From CAYPNF01 sp964411985 (GTDB taxonomy: Bacteria > Verrucomicrobiota > Verrucomicrobiia > Limisphaerales > J093), in the NCBI GenBank assembly GCA_964411985.1, contig CAYPNF010000051.1, positions 1-55,711 on the forward strand: a stretch of 55,711 nucleotides of DNA. Direction: 5' to 3'. The position numbers and the translations under genes are program-made. The notes beneath the pieces were generated by a model. It was not told where the DNA came from. It did not search any database and saw only the letters and a program-made list of their open reading frames with translations. This document shows positions 43,753-51,541 of this stretch, one piece after another (within the stretch, counting starts at the first letter, position 1; each line of letters starts with the position of its first letter).

Positions 43753-45192
43753 CTACGATCCGATTTGAACCTCCAGGCTGCGTCGTTTGTAAAGGAATTC
43801 GAAGAGATTCCCCTCATGCGGCTGGTCCCATGAGATCTTCATGGTGGGAATAGGGCCGATGTTCAAGCGATCGATTTGGCGGCATGCCATCAGTTCTTCG
43901 ATGAATGTTTTGTCGTGGGTAATGGCGGTCACGACGAGCGAGGGCCCGATCGTGGCCAGCATTTCAGCTTGGGGTACCTGCACTACACTGGCGTAGGGGA
44001 AAAGGAATTCGCGGTTCGCCAACGGGTGAGCGAAGGATTCGCAATGGATGATGGTGGGCCTGAGGAAGGTCGCGCCTTCGAAGAGCACCTTTCTCGAACC
44101 GTTCCGATACTCCGCCGTCGCATCGCGGGCCCCCGGCACGCGCAATCCCTCCTCGATGGATCCATCGGTGAAGTCGGCCATTTTGGGGTTTGCGAATCCC
44201 GATAGTTGGGCGCTCGCATCGGTTGCCGCTTTGGGGCTGATCGGCCCCAGTTTCTCTGCCAGGGCGGCGGCGATTTTGTCCGCGTGACGAGGCGTGATGA
44301 CTGCGGAGGCGTTGATGCAGGATCGGCCGCCGTTTTCAACAATGCTGGCGGCGATGACGTCCAGGAACTCAGGCCAACGGTCCGCCTGGTCTTCGCCAAT
44401 CACAATCTTGCTATAACCTGGCCCGTGGATTTGGATCGCCGGATTGTTGGCATATTGAGCCGTGGTAGCCTTGTCTCCGAAGATCAACGCCCGCCCGCAC
44501 GATCGAAGGATCTCGCCGGCACCTTCGTGGTCGGTTGGGTAGAAGCCAAAAGCCTCAGCGGGACATCCGGAGGCAATGAAGGCCTGAATGAGCCGGTAGG
44601 GAGTCCAGGGCTCCTCGCGTCCAGGCTTGAGAATCACCGGGGTTTTGAGAGGGATGGCCGGAAGCCACAGCGAGTTGACGGCGGGCGAGTTGCTGGGCAT
44701 GACCAGGCCCAGGGCGTTGGCCATGGGAAGATAACTGAGACGCGCGCCATTCTGCTCGCCATACCCGCGGTCGAGGATGGAAAGGTCCAGACCTCGAGTG
44801 AGCCCGTTCAAGACCGTTTCCATGTTGTGGAGAGCGGCATGGATTTTCGCCATGTTCTTTCGGACCAGCACGTGGGGCATGCCGCTCGTGGCGGAGAGGG
44901 TTTCCACGTATTGATCGGGGCTTTGCGTGTGCCCTTGATCGCCTAGCGGGAGGGTGCCCTGTAGGAAGGCCTCCCCGGTGCGCTTGCAGATGTCGAGCAA
45001 CTCCTGCACCTTAAACTTCTTCAAAGCCTGCCCCGAGGCCTGCATCTTCTGCAGATCACGGCGAAGGATCCCGGCATTCACCGAGCTGACCTTGGCCAGC
45101 GTGGCGCCGTTGCGGAAATCCTGAACAGGAGACTGGTCAAGGCTCGCGTAAACGCGTCCCAGCCGTAATACGGGAAGGTGAGGTATACTCAT
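43753..45192 (-). CDS. Aldehyde dehydrogenase family protein, LuxC-like acyl reductase
   Basis: A 479-residue member of the aldehyde dehydrogenase superfamily. The NAD(P)-binding region is visible at about 160-235 (LVMPSNSPAVNSLW, ILKPGREEP). The active-site cysteine is Cys292 in ENGGRSCINASAV. Length and the position after a ligase and a small membrane protein are reminiscent of acyl-CoA or acyl-protein reductase LuxC rather than of an aldehyde oxidiser. The start ATG 45192 lies three bases after the stop of the membrane-protein gene, so they are one operon. The direction of the reaction (acid to aldehyde) is an inference from this context. Confidence 0.75.
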   Translation of the reverse strand: MSIPHLPVLRLGRVYASLDQSPVQDFRNGATLAKVSSVNAGILRRDLQKMQASGQALKKFKVQELLDICKRTGEAFLQGTLPLGDQGHTQSPDQYVETLSATSGMPHVLVRKNMAKIHAALHNMETVLNGLTRGLDLSILDRGYGEQNGARLSYLPMANALGLVMPSNSPAVNSLWLPAIPLKTPVILKPGREEPWTPYRLIQAFIASGCPAEAFGFYPTDHEGAGEILRSCGRALIFGDKATTAQYANNPAIQIHGPGYSKIVIGEDQADRWPEFLDVIAASIVENGGRSCINASAVITPRHADKIAAALAEKLGPISPKAATDASAQLSGFANPKMADFTDGSIEEGLRVPGARDATAEYRNGSRKVLFEGATFLRPTIIHCESFAHPLANREFLFPYASVVQVPQAEMLATIGPSLVVTAITHDKTFIEELMACRQIDRLNIGPIPTMKISWDQPHEGNLFEFLYKRRSLEVQIGS

Positions 45193-45195
45193 GGA

Positions 45196-45612
45196 TCAAA
45201 CAAGAGAACGAACGGAGGAGGTTGGGCCTAGAAAGCGTCTCAACCCGGTCCAGGCCAGCAATCCCAAACCTACGGGGGTGCCGGTGATCGAGGTGGGAAC
45301 GGCGGCGAGGACACCGAGGAATACGCCAAAGGCCAGGGCTCGCGCGCGGGAGTCGCGGCGCACATGGCGTTGGATCAAATACACAGGTATGGACACGGTG
45401 AGAAAACTCAAAGGCATGGTAAGAACCCAGGTGATGGCCGCCCAGTCGGCCAGATTCCACAGGTTGTCGACACCCACCAGGATCAAGGCCGAAAAGGCAT
45501 GAATGGGTGGAGAATCATCTACCCGCGGCGGACGGTCGACTGAACTGGTCACTAATTCCACCGGAATGGGTTTAGCGGGCAAAACGGGAGGTTTTACGTT
45601 CGAGTCAGGCAC
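45196..45612 (-). CDS. Small membrane protein in the ligase/reductase operon
   Basis: A 138-residue protein from GTG 45612. After a Pro-rich polar N-terminus of about 40 residues it has hydrophobic stretches at about 45-85 (DWAAITWVLTMPLSFLTVSIPVY) and 98-127, giving three or so transmembrane helices. No family is recognised. The frame also extends upstream into the ligase gene; GTG 45612 is chosen because it begins 53 bases after that gene's stop, but the start is uncertain. The tight link to the downstream dehydrogenase suggests a shared process, perhaps holding the enzymes at the membrane. Confidence 0.65.
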   Translation of the reverse strand: MPDSNVKPPVLPAKPIPVELVTSSVDRPPRVDDSPPIHAFSALILVGVDNLWNLADWAAITWVLTMPLSFLTVSIPVYLIQRHVRRDSRARALAFGVFLGVLAAVPTSITGTPVGLGLLAWTGLRRFLGPTSSVRSLV

Positions 45613-45664
45613 AACAAAGAGACCATAACACCCGCAGCACCGGTTCTCCAGACCGAATGGGGCG

Positions 45665-46741
45665 CTAGTACACGCCCTCGACGATCTGTTTTTCCATGGC
45701 GCCAAACGGCCGCACTTCGGCAACTCCGTCCCAAGCGTAGGGAGCGCGGGGTTGACGCCGAATGGCTTCGTCCCGTTCGAGGAAGCGAGGCATAAAGAAC
45801 TCTTTGGTGAGCGTGGTTAGTTCCACTCGCCCCCATTCGCCATAATCCTTGACTTGGGTTGTATTCGCCGGGTCCACCACGCGCAAGACCGCGCGTGGTT
45901 GAGGCGCGTAATAAGTGATGGAAAAATTGTCCTCAGGCTGCAGTGGGACACTAGCTGCCAAGCCCATGAGGGTGTTGCCGTAGGTGGGGTAGAACCCAAT
46001 TCGGCCCTCCAACACTTCCTCGGTGATGAACCTGACATACTGCGGAGCCATCGTAGTTCCGCCGCAGAACACGCCTCGAATCCCCGCGTCGTACAGGTTA
46101 ACCTTTTCAGCCAGCGCTTCCAGGAGCTTGGGGGTCGTGAACAACCCGCTGACCCGGCGGTGTTTGAGGATGGTGGCAGCCTGATCTACCACATGTGCCA
46201 TGTAGGCTCGGGCGACCTCGTATTGCTTGTCCGCCAACACCTTCTTCACGAAACGCGGGTCCAGGTCGATGAAATAGCAGGAGGATCCTCGGACATTGGC
46301 CAGATGTTCGATCGCCAGGCGCAGTCGGCGCGGACCCGTGGGCCCCATCATCAGCCAATAGTGATTGCGGGGGAAATGCTCGTCGCTGATCTTGCCGGAG
46401 AACTCTTCGTAATCGACCTTGTAGTCCTGCCATCCGATACGCTGCTTGGGCATCCCGGTTGTCCCTCCGGTTTCGAAGATGTTGAAAGGTTTACCCTGGA
46501 AAGCCCGGGGAACCCAGACCTCCGGCTGGAGGTCCCGGAGCCACTCGTCCTGGAAATGGGGGAACCTGGTCATGTCCGCGAAGGACTTGATCTCGGCGCG
46601 GGGATCCCATCCGGCCTTTTTGGCCCAATCCAGCCAGAATGGGCAACCTGTATCCGGCGAGAAATGCCAGTTCAGGACTTCTTGGAGATGATCGTTGAGT
46701 CGCTTTTCGGCAGCGGCAATGTCTGCCTGGATAATGGCCAT
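45665..46741 (-). CDS. Adenylate-forming enzyme, LuxE/PaaK-like ligase
   Basis: A 358-residue protein. The adenylate-forming signature is TGGTTGMPK (residues 91-99) within FETGGTTGMPKQRI. Further features are FCGGTTMAPQYVRF, the second nucleotide-binding element, and FYPTYGNTLMGLA. Its length and the position of the signature near residue 90 fit the LuxE/phenylacetate-CoA-ligase-like group. These enzymes activate a carboxylic acid as acyl-AMP and pass it to a thiol (CoA or a protein cysteine). It is first of a three-gene minus-strand operon with a membrane protein and a LuxC-like reductase. The substrate acid is unknown. Confidence 0.75.
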   Translation of the reverse strand: MAIIQADIAAAEKRLNDHLQEVLNWHFSPDTGCPFWLDWAKKAGWDPRAEIKSFADMTRFPHFQDEWLRDLQPEVWVPRAFQGKPFNIFETGGTTGMPKQRIGWQDYKVDYEEFSGKISDEHFPRNHYWLMMGPTGPRRLRLAIEHLANVRGSSCYFIDLDPRFVKKVLADKQYEVARAYMAHVVDQAATILKHRRVSGLFTTPKLLEALAEKVNLYDAGIRGVFCGGTTMAPQYVRFITEEVLEGRIGFYPTYGNTLMGLAASVPLQPEDNFSITYYAPQPRAVLRVVDPANTTQVKDYGEWGRVELTTLTKEFFMPRFLERDEAIRRQPRAPYAWDGVAEVRPFGAMEKQIVEGVY

Positions 46742-46788
46742 AAACGAGTAGAGAACAGTAGGTGGTGATCTGATGGAAACCGGTTTGG

Positions 46789-48369
46789 TTATCTTGAGCT
46801 GGGGACCACGTCCTTCAATGCCTCGCCCCGGGCTGCGTCATGAAACACGTAGAGATGGGAATTGGAGGCTACATAGAGTCCTCCGTTGGCGATGACCGGT
46901 GTTGAGTAGATTGGAGCTCCCAGATTCGCTTCGCTCAGCATCTTCTTCTCCTTGGTGGCAGCGAGAACGACGAGATCGCCGTCCTCGTCGCCACAATAGA
47001 CCTTACCATCTGCTACCAGGGTGGATCCCCACATGTGGGCCTTCATGTCATGGGTCCAGTGAAGCTTGCCGGTTTCGGCATCGAGGCAATGGATGATTCC
47101 AGAGAAGTCTGCCACGAAAAGCAGGCCGGTGTCGGGATCAATCGAAACGGTTGAGATGCTCCGATGAATCCCTCGATAGGACCAGATTCCCGCGGTCTTC
47201 GTAACGTCGCCTTCCTTGGTGGCATCCACGCACACCAGTTGGCCGACACCCTCTCCGTGTTCCGGGTCTTGTCCGATGGGCACGTAGACCCGGTTCTTGT
47301 AGAAGACTGGGGTGGCGTTGATCTCGCTGGGTCCTTCCGGGGACGGGTATTTGATTGGTTTGCCGTCTTTGACGCGGTACTCTGGAGGGTTGCAGTCAAA
47401 CCACCACTTTCGCTTTAACTGCATTGCCTCCTCTCCCTTCACAGGGGTGGTGGAAAATGCGTAGAGCACGCCGTCTCCGCCGCCGAAGAAGACCTGGTCC
47501 ACCCCATTTACCTTACCCGCGGAGGCCGATCCCCACTGGCCGTGAAAAATCCTAGGTCCGATGCTTGCGTCGTCCTCACCTGCCAGTTCGCCGGTTTTCT
47601 TGTTCAATGCGATGAAACTGGGGGAGAGTGGGGAAGGGATGTTCACGTGCGTCCAGTCCTGCCCGTTGGAGGTGCACACGTACACCAAATCGCCCACGAT
47701 GAGCGGAGAACTGTTGGAGGCGTTATGGGGAAAAACTCCCAGCTGGTCCATCATGTCGTAGACCCAGATGATGTCGGCGTCTTTGGGGCCGACCTTGGCT
47801 GCCGGCTTGCCCGTGTCCTTCACGAAGTAATTCGACTCTTCCTGAAAGGCTCCTTGGTTGCCGTCCGCCATGCCGTTGATGTCCAGGCAGATCACCTCGC
47901 AACGGCTGGTTACCAGGTACACGCGGTCTCCCTCCACCTTGGGCGAGCTAAGCAAGCCCAGGCTTTCCCAGTCGTTCACCTTTCCCGATTTGAGTTTTGG
48001 CACCACCAACTGCCAAAGAAAGGCACCGGTCTTTTCGTCAAAGCAATACAGCACGCTACGATCGCCTTGGTGCTGCAGGTCGCGCGGGTTGTCGTTATTG
48101 GTTCCAATGAAGACTTTTCCTTGGGAGACGGTCACGTTGCCATAGCTCTGGGTTCCCAACTTGGCTACCCACTTGACGTTCTTCGTGGTGGTCATGTCCA
48201 CTTCGTCGCTGCCACTCTTGAATTTGCCAGGATCGACTCGTTCAGGAAGTCCTTTTTCGGGCGAGTACATGTTACGGGCGCTAGTTCCGCCCCATTGCGG
48301 CCAGTCGCCGGCGATCGCACTCGTTGCCACGCAGAGGGCTGTCAGGAAGGTCCTTTTGGTAAAGTCCAT
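46789..48369 (-). CDS. Secreted PQQ-like beta-propeller protein
   Basis: A 526-residue protein with a signal peptide (residues 1-21) and an N-terminal WPQWGG, followed by a propeller of repeated AxTGxxxW-type blades (DEKTGAFLWQ, DAETGKLHW). It is a paralogue of the protein at 7327-8877 with the same order of motifs (RNMYSPEKGLP, GTNNDNPRDL, MADGNQG). No catalytic residues of quinoprotein dehydrogenases can be assigned. It ends 48 bases before the start of the ligase gene on the same strand, so it may be co-transcribed with the downstream operon. The gene encoding a longer propeller lies just upstream. Confidence 0.87.
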   Translation of the reverse strand: MDFTKRTFLTALCVATSAIAGDWPQWGGTSARNMYSPEKGLPERVDPGKFKSGSDEVDMTTTKNVKWVAKLGTQSYGNVTVSQGKVFIGTNNDNPRDLQHQGDRSVLYCFDEKTGAFLWQLVVPKLKSGKVNDWESLGLLSSPKVEGDRVYLVTSRCEVICLDINGMADGNQGAFQEESNYFVKDTGKPAAKVGPKDADIIWVYDMMDQLGVFPHNASNSSPLIVGDLVYVCTSNGQDWTHVNIPSPLSPSFIALNKKTGELAGEDDASIGPRIFHGQWGSASAGKVNGVDQVFFGGGDGVLYAFSTTPVKGEEAMQLKRKWWFDCNPPEYRVKDGKPIKYPSPEGPSEINATPVFYKNRVYVPIGQDPEHGEGVGQLVCVDATKEGDVTKTAGIWSYRGIHRSISTVSIDPDTGLLFVADFSGIIHCLDAETGKLHWTHDMKAHMWGSTLVADGKVYCGDEDGDLVVLAATKEKKMLSEANLGAPIYSTPVIANGGLYVASNSHLYVFHDAARGEALKDVVPSSR

Positions 48370-48441
48370 AGAGATAAATTGCTTCGGGTCTGAGGTTCCG
48401 GTTCTTAGTTAGGCTGCTCGTCGCGTTGTGGCAGCGGCATT

Positions 48442-50796
48442 TCAGGGTCGATTGGGCACCACGGACACGTTGTCAATGTGAACGCGCATGTCCTGGGGCG
48501 CAAATGCAAAGAGGCCCGGTGACCCCATGGCGTGGGCTGTCTGATGAGGGACTTCGATTGTCCAAGCCGCTGGCTCCGGGTCCCCTCGTTTCCACGCTTT
48601 TGCGCGAACGACTCCCTTGCCGTCGGCATCAAGATCGACTCGTGATTTTAGGTGGTACCATTCGTTTGCATTCCAGCGGAAGGGAACCGCCACCTTGAGG
48701 CGTTCCTGGTTGGAGTTGACCTCCAATTCCTGCGCATTTCCCTTGAGGATGACCAGGTAACGCTGATTTACCAAACCCACCTCCGACATTTTGCGTCGTG
48801 ATCCCTCACTCATGACCTCTGCTTCCACGGTGTAATCCCGCATGCTTGGGTCGCCGATGAAGACGCTGCCGCGCTGAAAGAACTTGTTGTCAATGGTCTT
48901 GGTGAGGACTTTGCTTCCGTCCTTCTCTCGCACTTCAAATCGGAATCGCGCTCCGATCCACGGGAGCGGCGGATAGGCGAAGGGGGTGGGGGACTCGACC
49001 TGGTTGGTGGTGGTTTCGGCAAGACTGAAGCTCTCAAAGTCCTGCTTGATGGGGAGATTGGCCATCACCCTCCCGCGCATGTAGCCCTTGAGCCCATCCA
49101 ACGTGGCTACGAATCGTCCGGCCGAGGGCTTGGCGTCGGGACTTGCCACGAGGCGCCCCTGCGCATCAAAGGAGGCGTCCATCTTGGCCTTCACCAGTGC
49201 GGTCGGCGGGATATAGGGTTCCCATTTCAAGCTGGCCACATCGGAAACCTCCTCGACCACCAACCCGTTGGCGTCCAGTTTGCGTGCTCGCACCGATATC
49301 GTCTTCCCCGGATGGGCGAGTACCTCATAGGGAATGATCTGGAGTTGGGTGGGAGGGCCTGCTTTGGGCCAGGGTTCGCTTGCGGTGGCGGCCTTCAGCC
49401 CAGGATTGTTACCCGGTTTGCCGAAGCAGTAGATCTTCTTGGTGGTTTGCACATAGATCTTTCCATTCCAGGCTGCCGGCGTTCCAAAGCACCTCCCGTC
49501 AAGGCTGATGTGACTCAGAATCGTAGCCTCCGCGTCCCCTGGTTTCACAATGTAGAATGCTCCCCGCACTCCAGCTTCTCCCTTCCCAGCCTCTTTCTCA
49601 GCGGGGTCGTCGAGCATCGGCACATAGAGCCTTCCATCCGCAAAGAGTGGACAGGAGTTGCGTTGTTCGATCCCAATCTGCAAACGCCAGGCCACCTTTC
49701 CGGTATTGGCCTCGACGGCACACAAATCGCCCTTCTCGCGAACGATGTACACACGGTCTCCCGCTAAGATGGGGGAACTGGTGGAGGAAGAGAGCTCATT
49801 CGCCCACATTTGAACCTGTTCACGTTCCAGCACGACCGGTCCTGGCTGTCCTTGATCAGGAAGCACGTTTGGCATCCGAAAGGCAACCATCTCCCCAGGT
49901 TCATAGGGGGTTCCGAAAGTGGCGATAATCTTGTCGTTGTTGTGGACAACCACCGTGGCGTTGATGCCCGCTTTGAACAACGGGACTCTCCACAAGGGCT
50001 CTCCGGTTCGAGCGTTGGCACAAACCACACTGCCATCACCGGTGGCGGCAATGAATACCCGTTTGTTCTTGTACCAGGTGAGGAAGGGATGGGAGAAGGA
50101 GTTGTCCCTCGGACGATCGCCCGGAGTGGATGCCCATACCATTTCCCCGGTGAGTTTGTCGAAGGCGTAGAAACGATCCCCGCCTTGCCCCTGGTCCCCC
50201 CAGTTGCTGGTAATGCCCCTGGTGATGACCAAGTCGCGGTCGATGAGTGGAGTGGCGGTGCGGCTGTTGGGGAAGGTGAGGCGTCCCAGTTTCTCCATCA
50301 GCGAATGTTCCCAGAGTTGCTTTCCTTCGGGGGTGAAGGCCGTCAAAATCCCTTGTGTCCCTTGCATGTACACGGTGCCGGTCTCCGGATCGATCGCCGG
50401 GCTGGCGGTCGCATAGCGAAGATAAATCGTATCGCTGAGAAAATCGGTGAAGCCCTTTTTCCACAGCAATTCCCCGGTTTCCGCATCCACGCAAGCGATC
50501 CCTTCCTGGAGGTCGGCGCCTTCGCCCTTGTAGCCGAGGATGTAGAGTCGTCCGTTCGCGAGGACCGGCGTGGATTGGCCGGGAAAGTCCACGCTCCACA
50601 AGGCGTCGGAGGCGCTGGACAACTTTTCGGGCAACCCAGTTTCGCTCGAGAAACCGTGCTGGGTAGGACCACGCCAACTGAGCCATCCCTCGACTGCTTG
50701 GATCGGTCGGGATGCAAGACCGAGGAGAACAAGGAGCATCGCCAGTAGTGGCATCCGCCGGCCGGTCCAAAAATTAGATAATAGTCTTGTTGTCAT
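48442..50796 (-). CDS. Secreted PQQ-like propeller protein with LamG/DUF1080-like C-terminus
   Basis: A 784-residue protein. The signal peptide includes LLAMLLVLLGLASRPIQA. The propeller covers about residues 40-470 with WLSWRGPTQHG at its start and blades such as DKLTGEMVW and VDAETGELLW. A beta-sandwich stretch follows at about 490-620. The last 170 residues (about 620-784) read like a LamG/DUF1080 jelly roll with carbohydrate-binding potential (DYTVEAEVM, WYHLKSRV, PGLFAF). ATG 50796 is chosen; a longer TTG-started frame exists. The gene diverges from the MarR-type gene across about 125 bases that hold a palindrome, so it is a likely target of that regulator. Confidence 0.85.
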   Translation of the reverse strand: MTTRLLSNFWTGRRMPLLAMLLVLLGLASRPIQAVEGWLSWRGPTQHGFSSETGLPEKLSSASDALWSVDFPGQSTPVLANGRLYILGYKGEGADLQEGIACVDAETGELLWKKGFTDFLSDTIYLRYATASPAIDPETGTVYMQGTQGILTAFTPEGKQLWEHSLMEKLGRLTFPNSRTATPLIDRDLVITRGITSNWGDQGQGGDRFYAFDKLTGEMVWASTPGDRPRDNSFSHPFLTWYKNKRVFIAATGDGSVVCANARTGEPLWRVPLFKAGINATVVVHNNDKIIATFGTPYEPGEMVAFRMPNVLPDQGQPGPVVLEREQVQMWANELSSSTSSPILAGDRVYIVREKGDLCAVEANTGKVAWRLQIGIEQRNSCPLFADGRLYVPMLDDPAEKEAGKGEAGVRGAFYIVKPGDAEATILSHISLDGRCFGTPAAWNGKIYVQTTKKIYCFGKPGNNPGLKAATASEPWPKAGPPTQLQIIPYEVLAHPGKTISVRARKLDANGLVVEEVSDVASLKWEPYIPPTALVKAKMDASFDAQGRLVASPDAKPSAGRFVATLDGLKGYMRGRVMANLPIKQDFESFSLAETTTNQVESPTPFAYPPLPWIGARFRFEVREKDGSKVLTKTIDNKFFQRGSVFIGDPSMRDYTVEAEVMSEGSRRKMSEVGLVNQRYLVILKGNAQELEVNSNQERLKVAVPFRWNANEWYHLKSRVDLDADGKGVVRAKAWKRGDPEPAAWTIEVPHQTAHAMGSPGLFAFAPQDMRVHIDNVSVVPNRP

Positions 50797-50849
50797 TACG
50801 TTTTCAACTACCGCTTTAATATGGTTCACCTCGGCTGGTTTTGCAAATG

Positions 50850-50873
50850 AAATAGTACTTATACGTATTATTT
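50850..50873. promoter_or_regulatory. 24-bp imperfect palindrome: candidate MarR operator between divergent promoters
   Basis: The half-sites AAATAGTACTTA (50850-50861) and TACGTATTATTT (50862-50873) are reverse complements at 10 of 12 positions. The AT-rich site is set in GC-rich DNA between a MarR gene and a propeller gene. On the minus strand TTGCGC (50880-50875) and TACTAT (50857-50852) at 17-base spacing form a promoter for the propeller gene, so a bound regulator would block it. On the plus strand TTGCAA (50841-50846) and TATTAT (50866-50871) are 19 bases apart. Confidence 0.55.
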
Positions 50874-50920
50874 CGCGCAATGATGTTGCGGTTTTCCCGA
50901 ATCCGGCTCATGGTTCCCAA

Positions 50921-51442
50921 GTGAATCGTTTTCGTTCCTCGGACTCCTCCTGCGGATCCTCCCTCCCCGCGCCGCCTTCCCGTCGGTTGCCCATGCTGTT
51001 GCGCCACGCGTGGTACGGATTGAACCAAGCCTTCCGTCGTCGGATTGCCCACTTGGACCTAACTCCAGATCAGTATACCGCCTTGCGGATTCTGGTGGAA
51101 CACGAACCGCGCGGGATCACCCAAGCGGAACTGACGGTTCTGATGGCAAGCGATCCCAACACGATCGCATCGCTGGCGCTGCGGATGGAGAAAGCGGACC
51201 TGATACGGAGATTTCCCCACCCAGAGGATCGCCGGGCTCGGCTGATTATGCTTCAACCTGCTGGCAATGAAAGGTTTAAACAAGCAAGACGGACGGCGCT
51301 GGCATTGCAGCGCGAGATTCTGGGTGCCGTGAAGCCTGACCGGAGAAAAACGTTCCTGCGTGAATTGGAACTCATTTCGCAGGCTTGTCAGAAGTCCTTG
51401 GAGCTCAGCGATCTTTCACGTAACGACCCTGTGTGCTCTTGA
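50921..51442 (+). CDS. MarR-family transcriptional regulator
   Basis: A 173-residue DNA-binding protein from GTG 50921; ATG 50993 would give 149 residues. The winged helix-turn-helix lies at about residues 45-120 of the long form: LDLTPDQYTALRIL, GITQAELTVLM, NTIASLALRMEKADLI and the wing PHPEDRRARLIML, all diagnostic for MarR. MarR proteins bind small ligands and usually repress the adjacent divergent gene. Here the divergent gene is the 784-residue propeller protein, and a palindrome lies between. No ribosome site decides the start. Confidence 0.87.
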   Translation: MNRFRSSDSSCGSSLPAPPSRRLPMLLRHAWYGLNQAFRRRIAHLDLTPDQYTALRILVEHEPRGITQAELTVLMASDPNTIASLALRMEKADLIRRFPHPEDRRARLIMLQPAGNERFKQARRTALALQREILGAVKPDRRKTFLRELELISQACQKSLELSDLSRNDPVCS

Positions 51443-51541
51443 GAGGGCTTATCGCTGCCAGTACACGAGACTTGCCAGACCCCTTCTCGTTCGGCTTACT
51501 TGGCGGACTTGACGCTGGCCCACGCTGGCCGGTTACGACTG

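Noticed and set aside
51443..51541. Search for the missing CarB N-terminal half just upstream of the C-terminal half
   Set aside because: Only about 100 bases separate it from the MarR stop, and no frame shows a synthetase motif.
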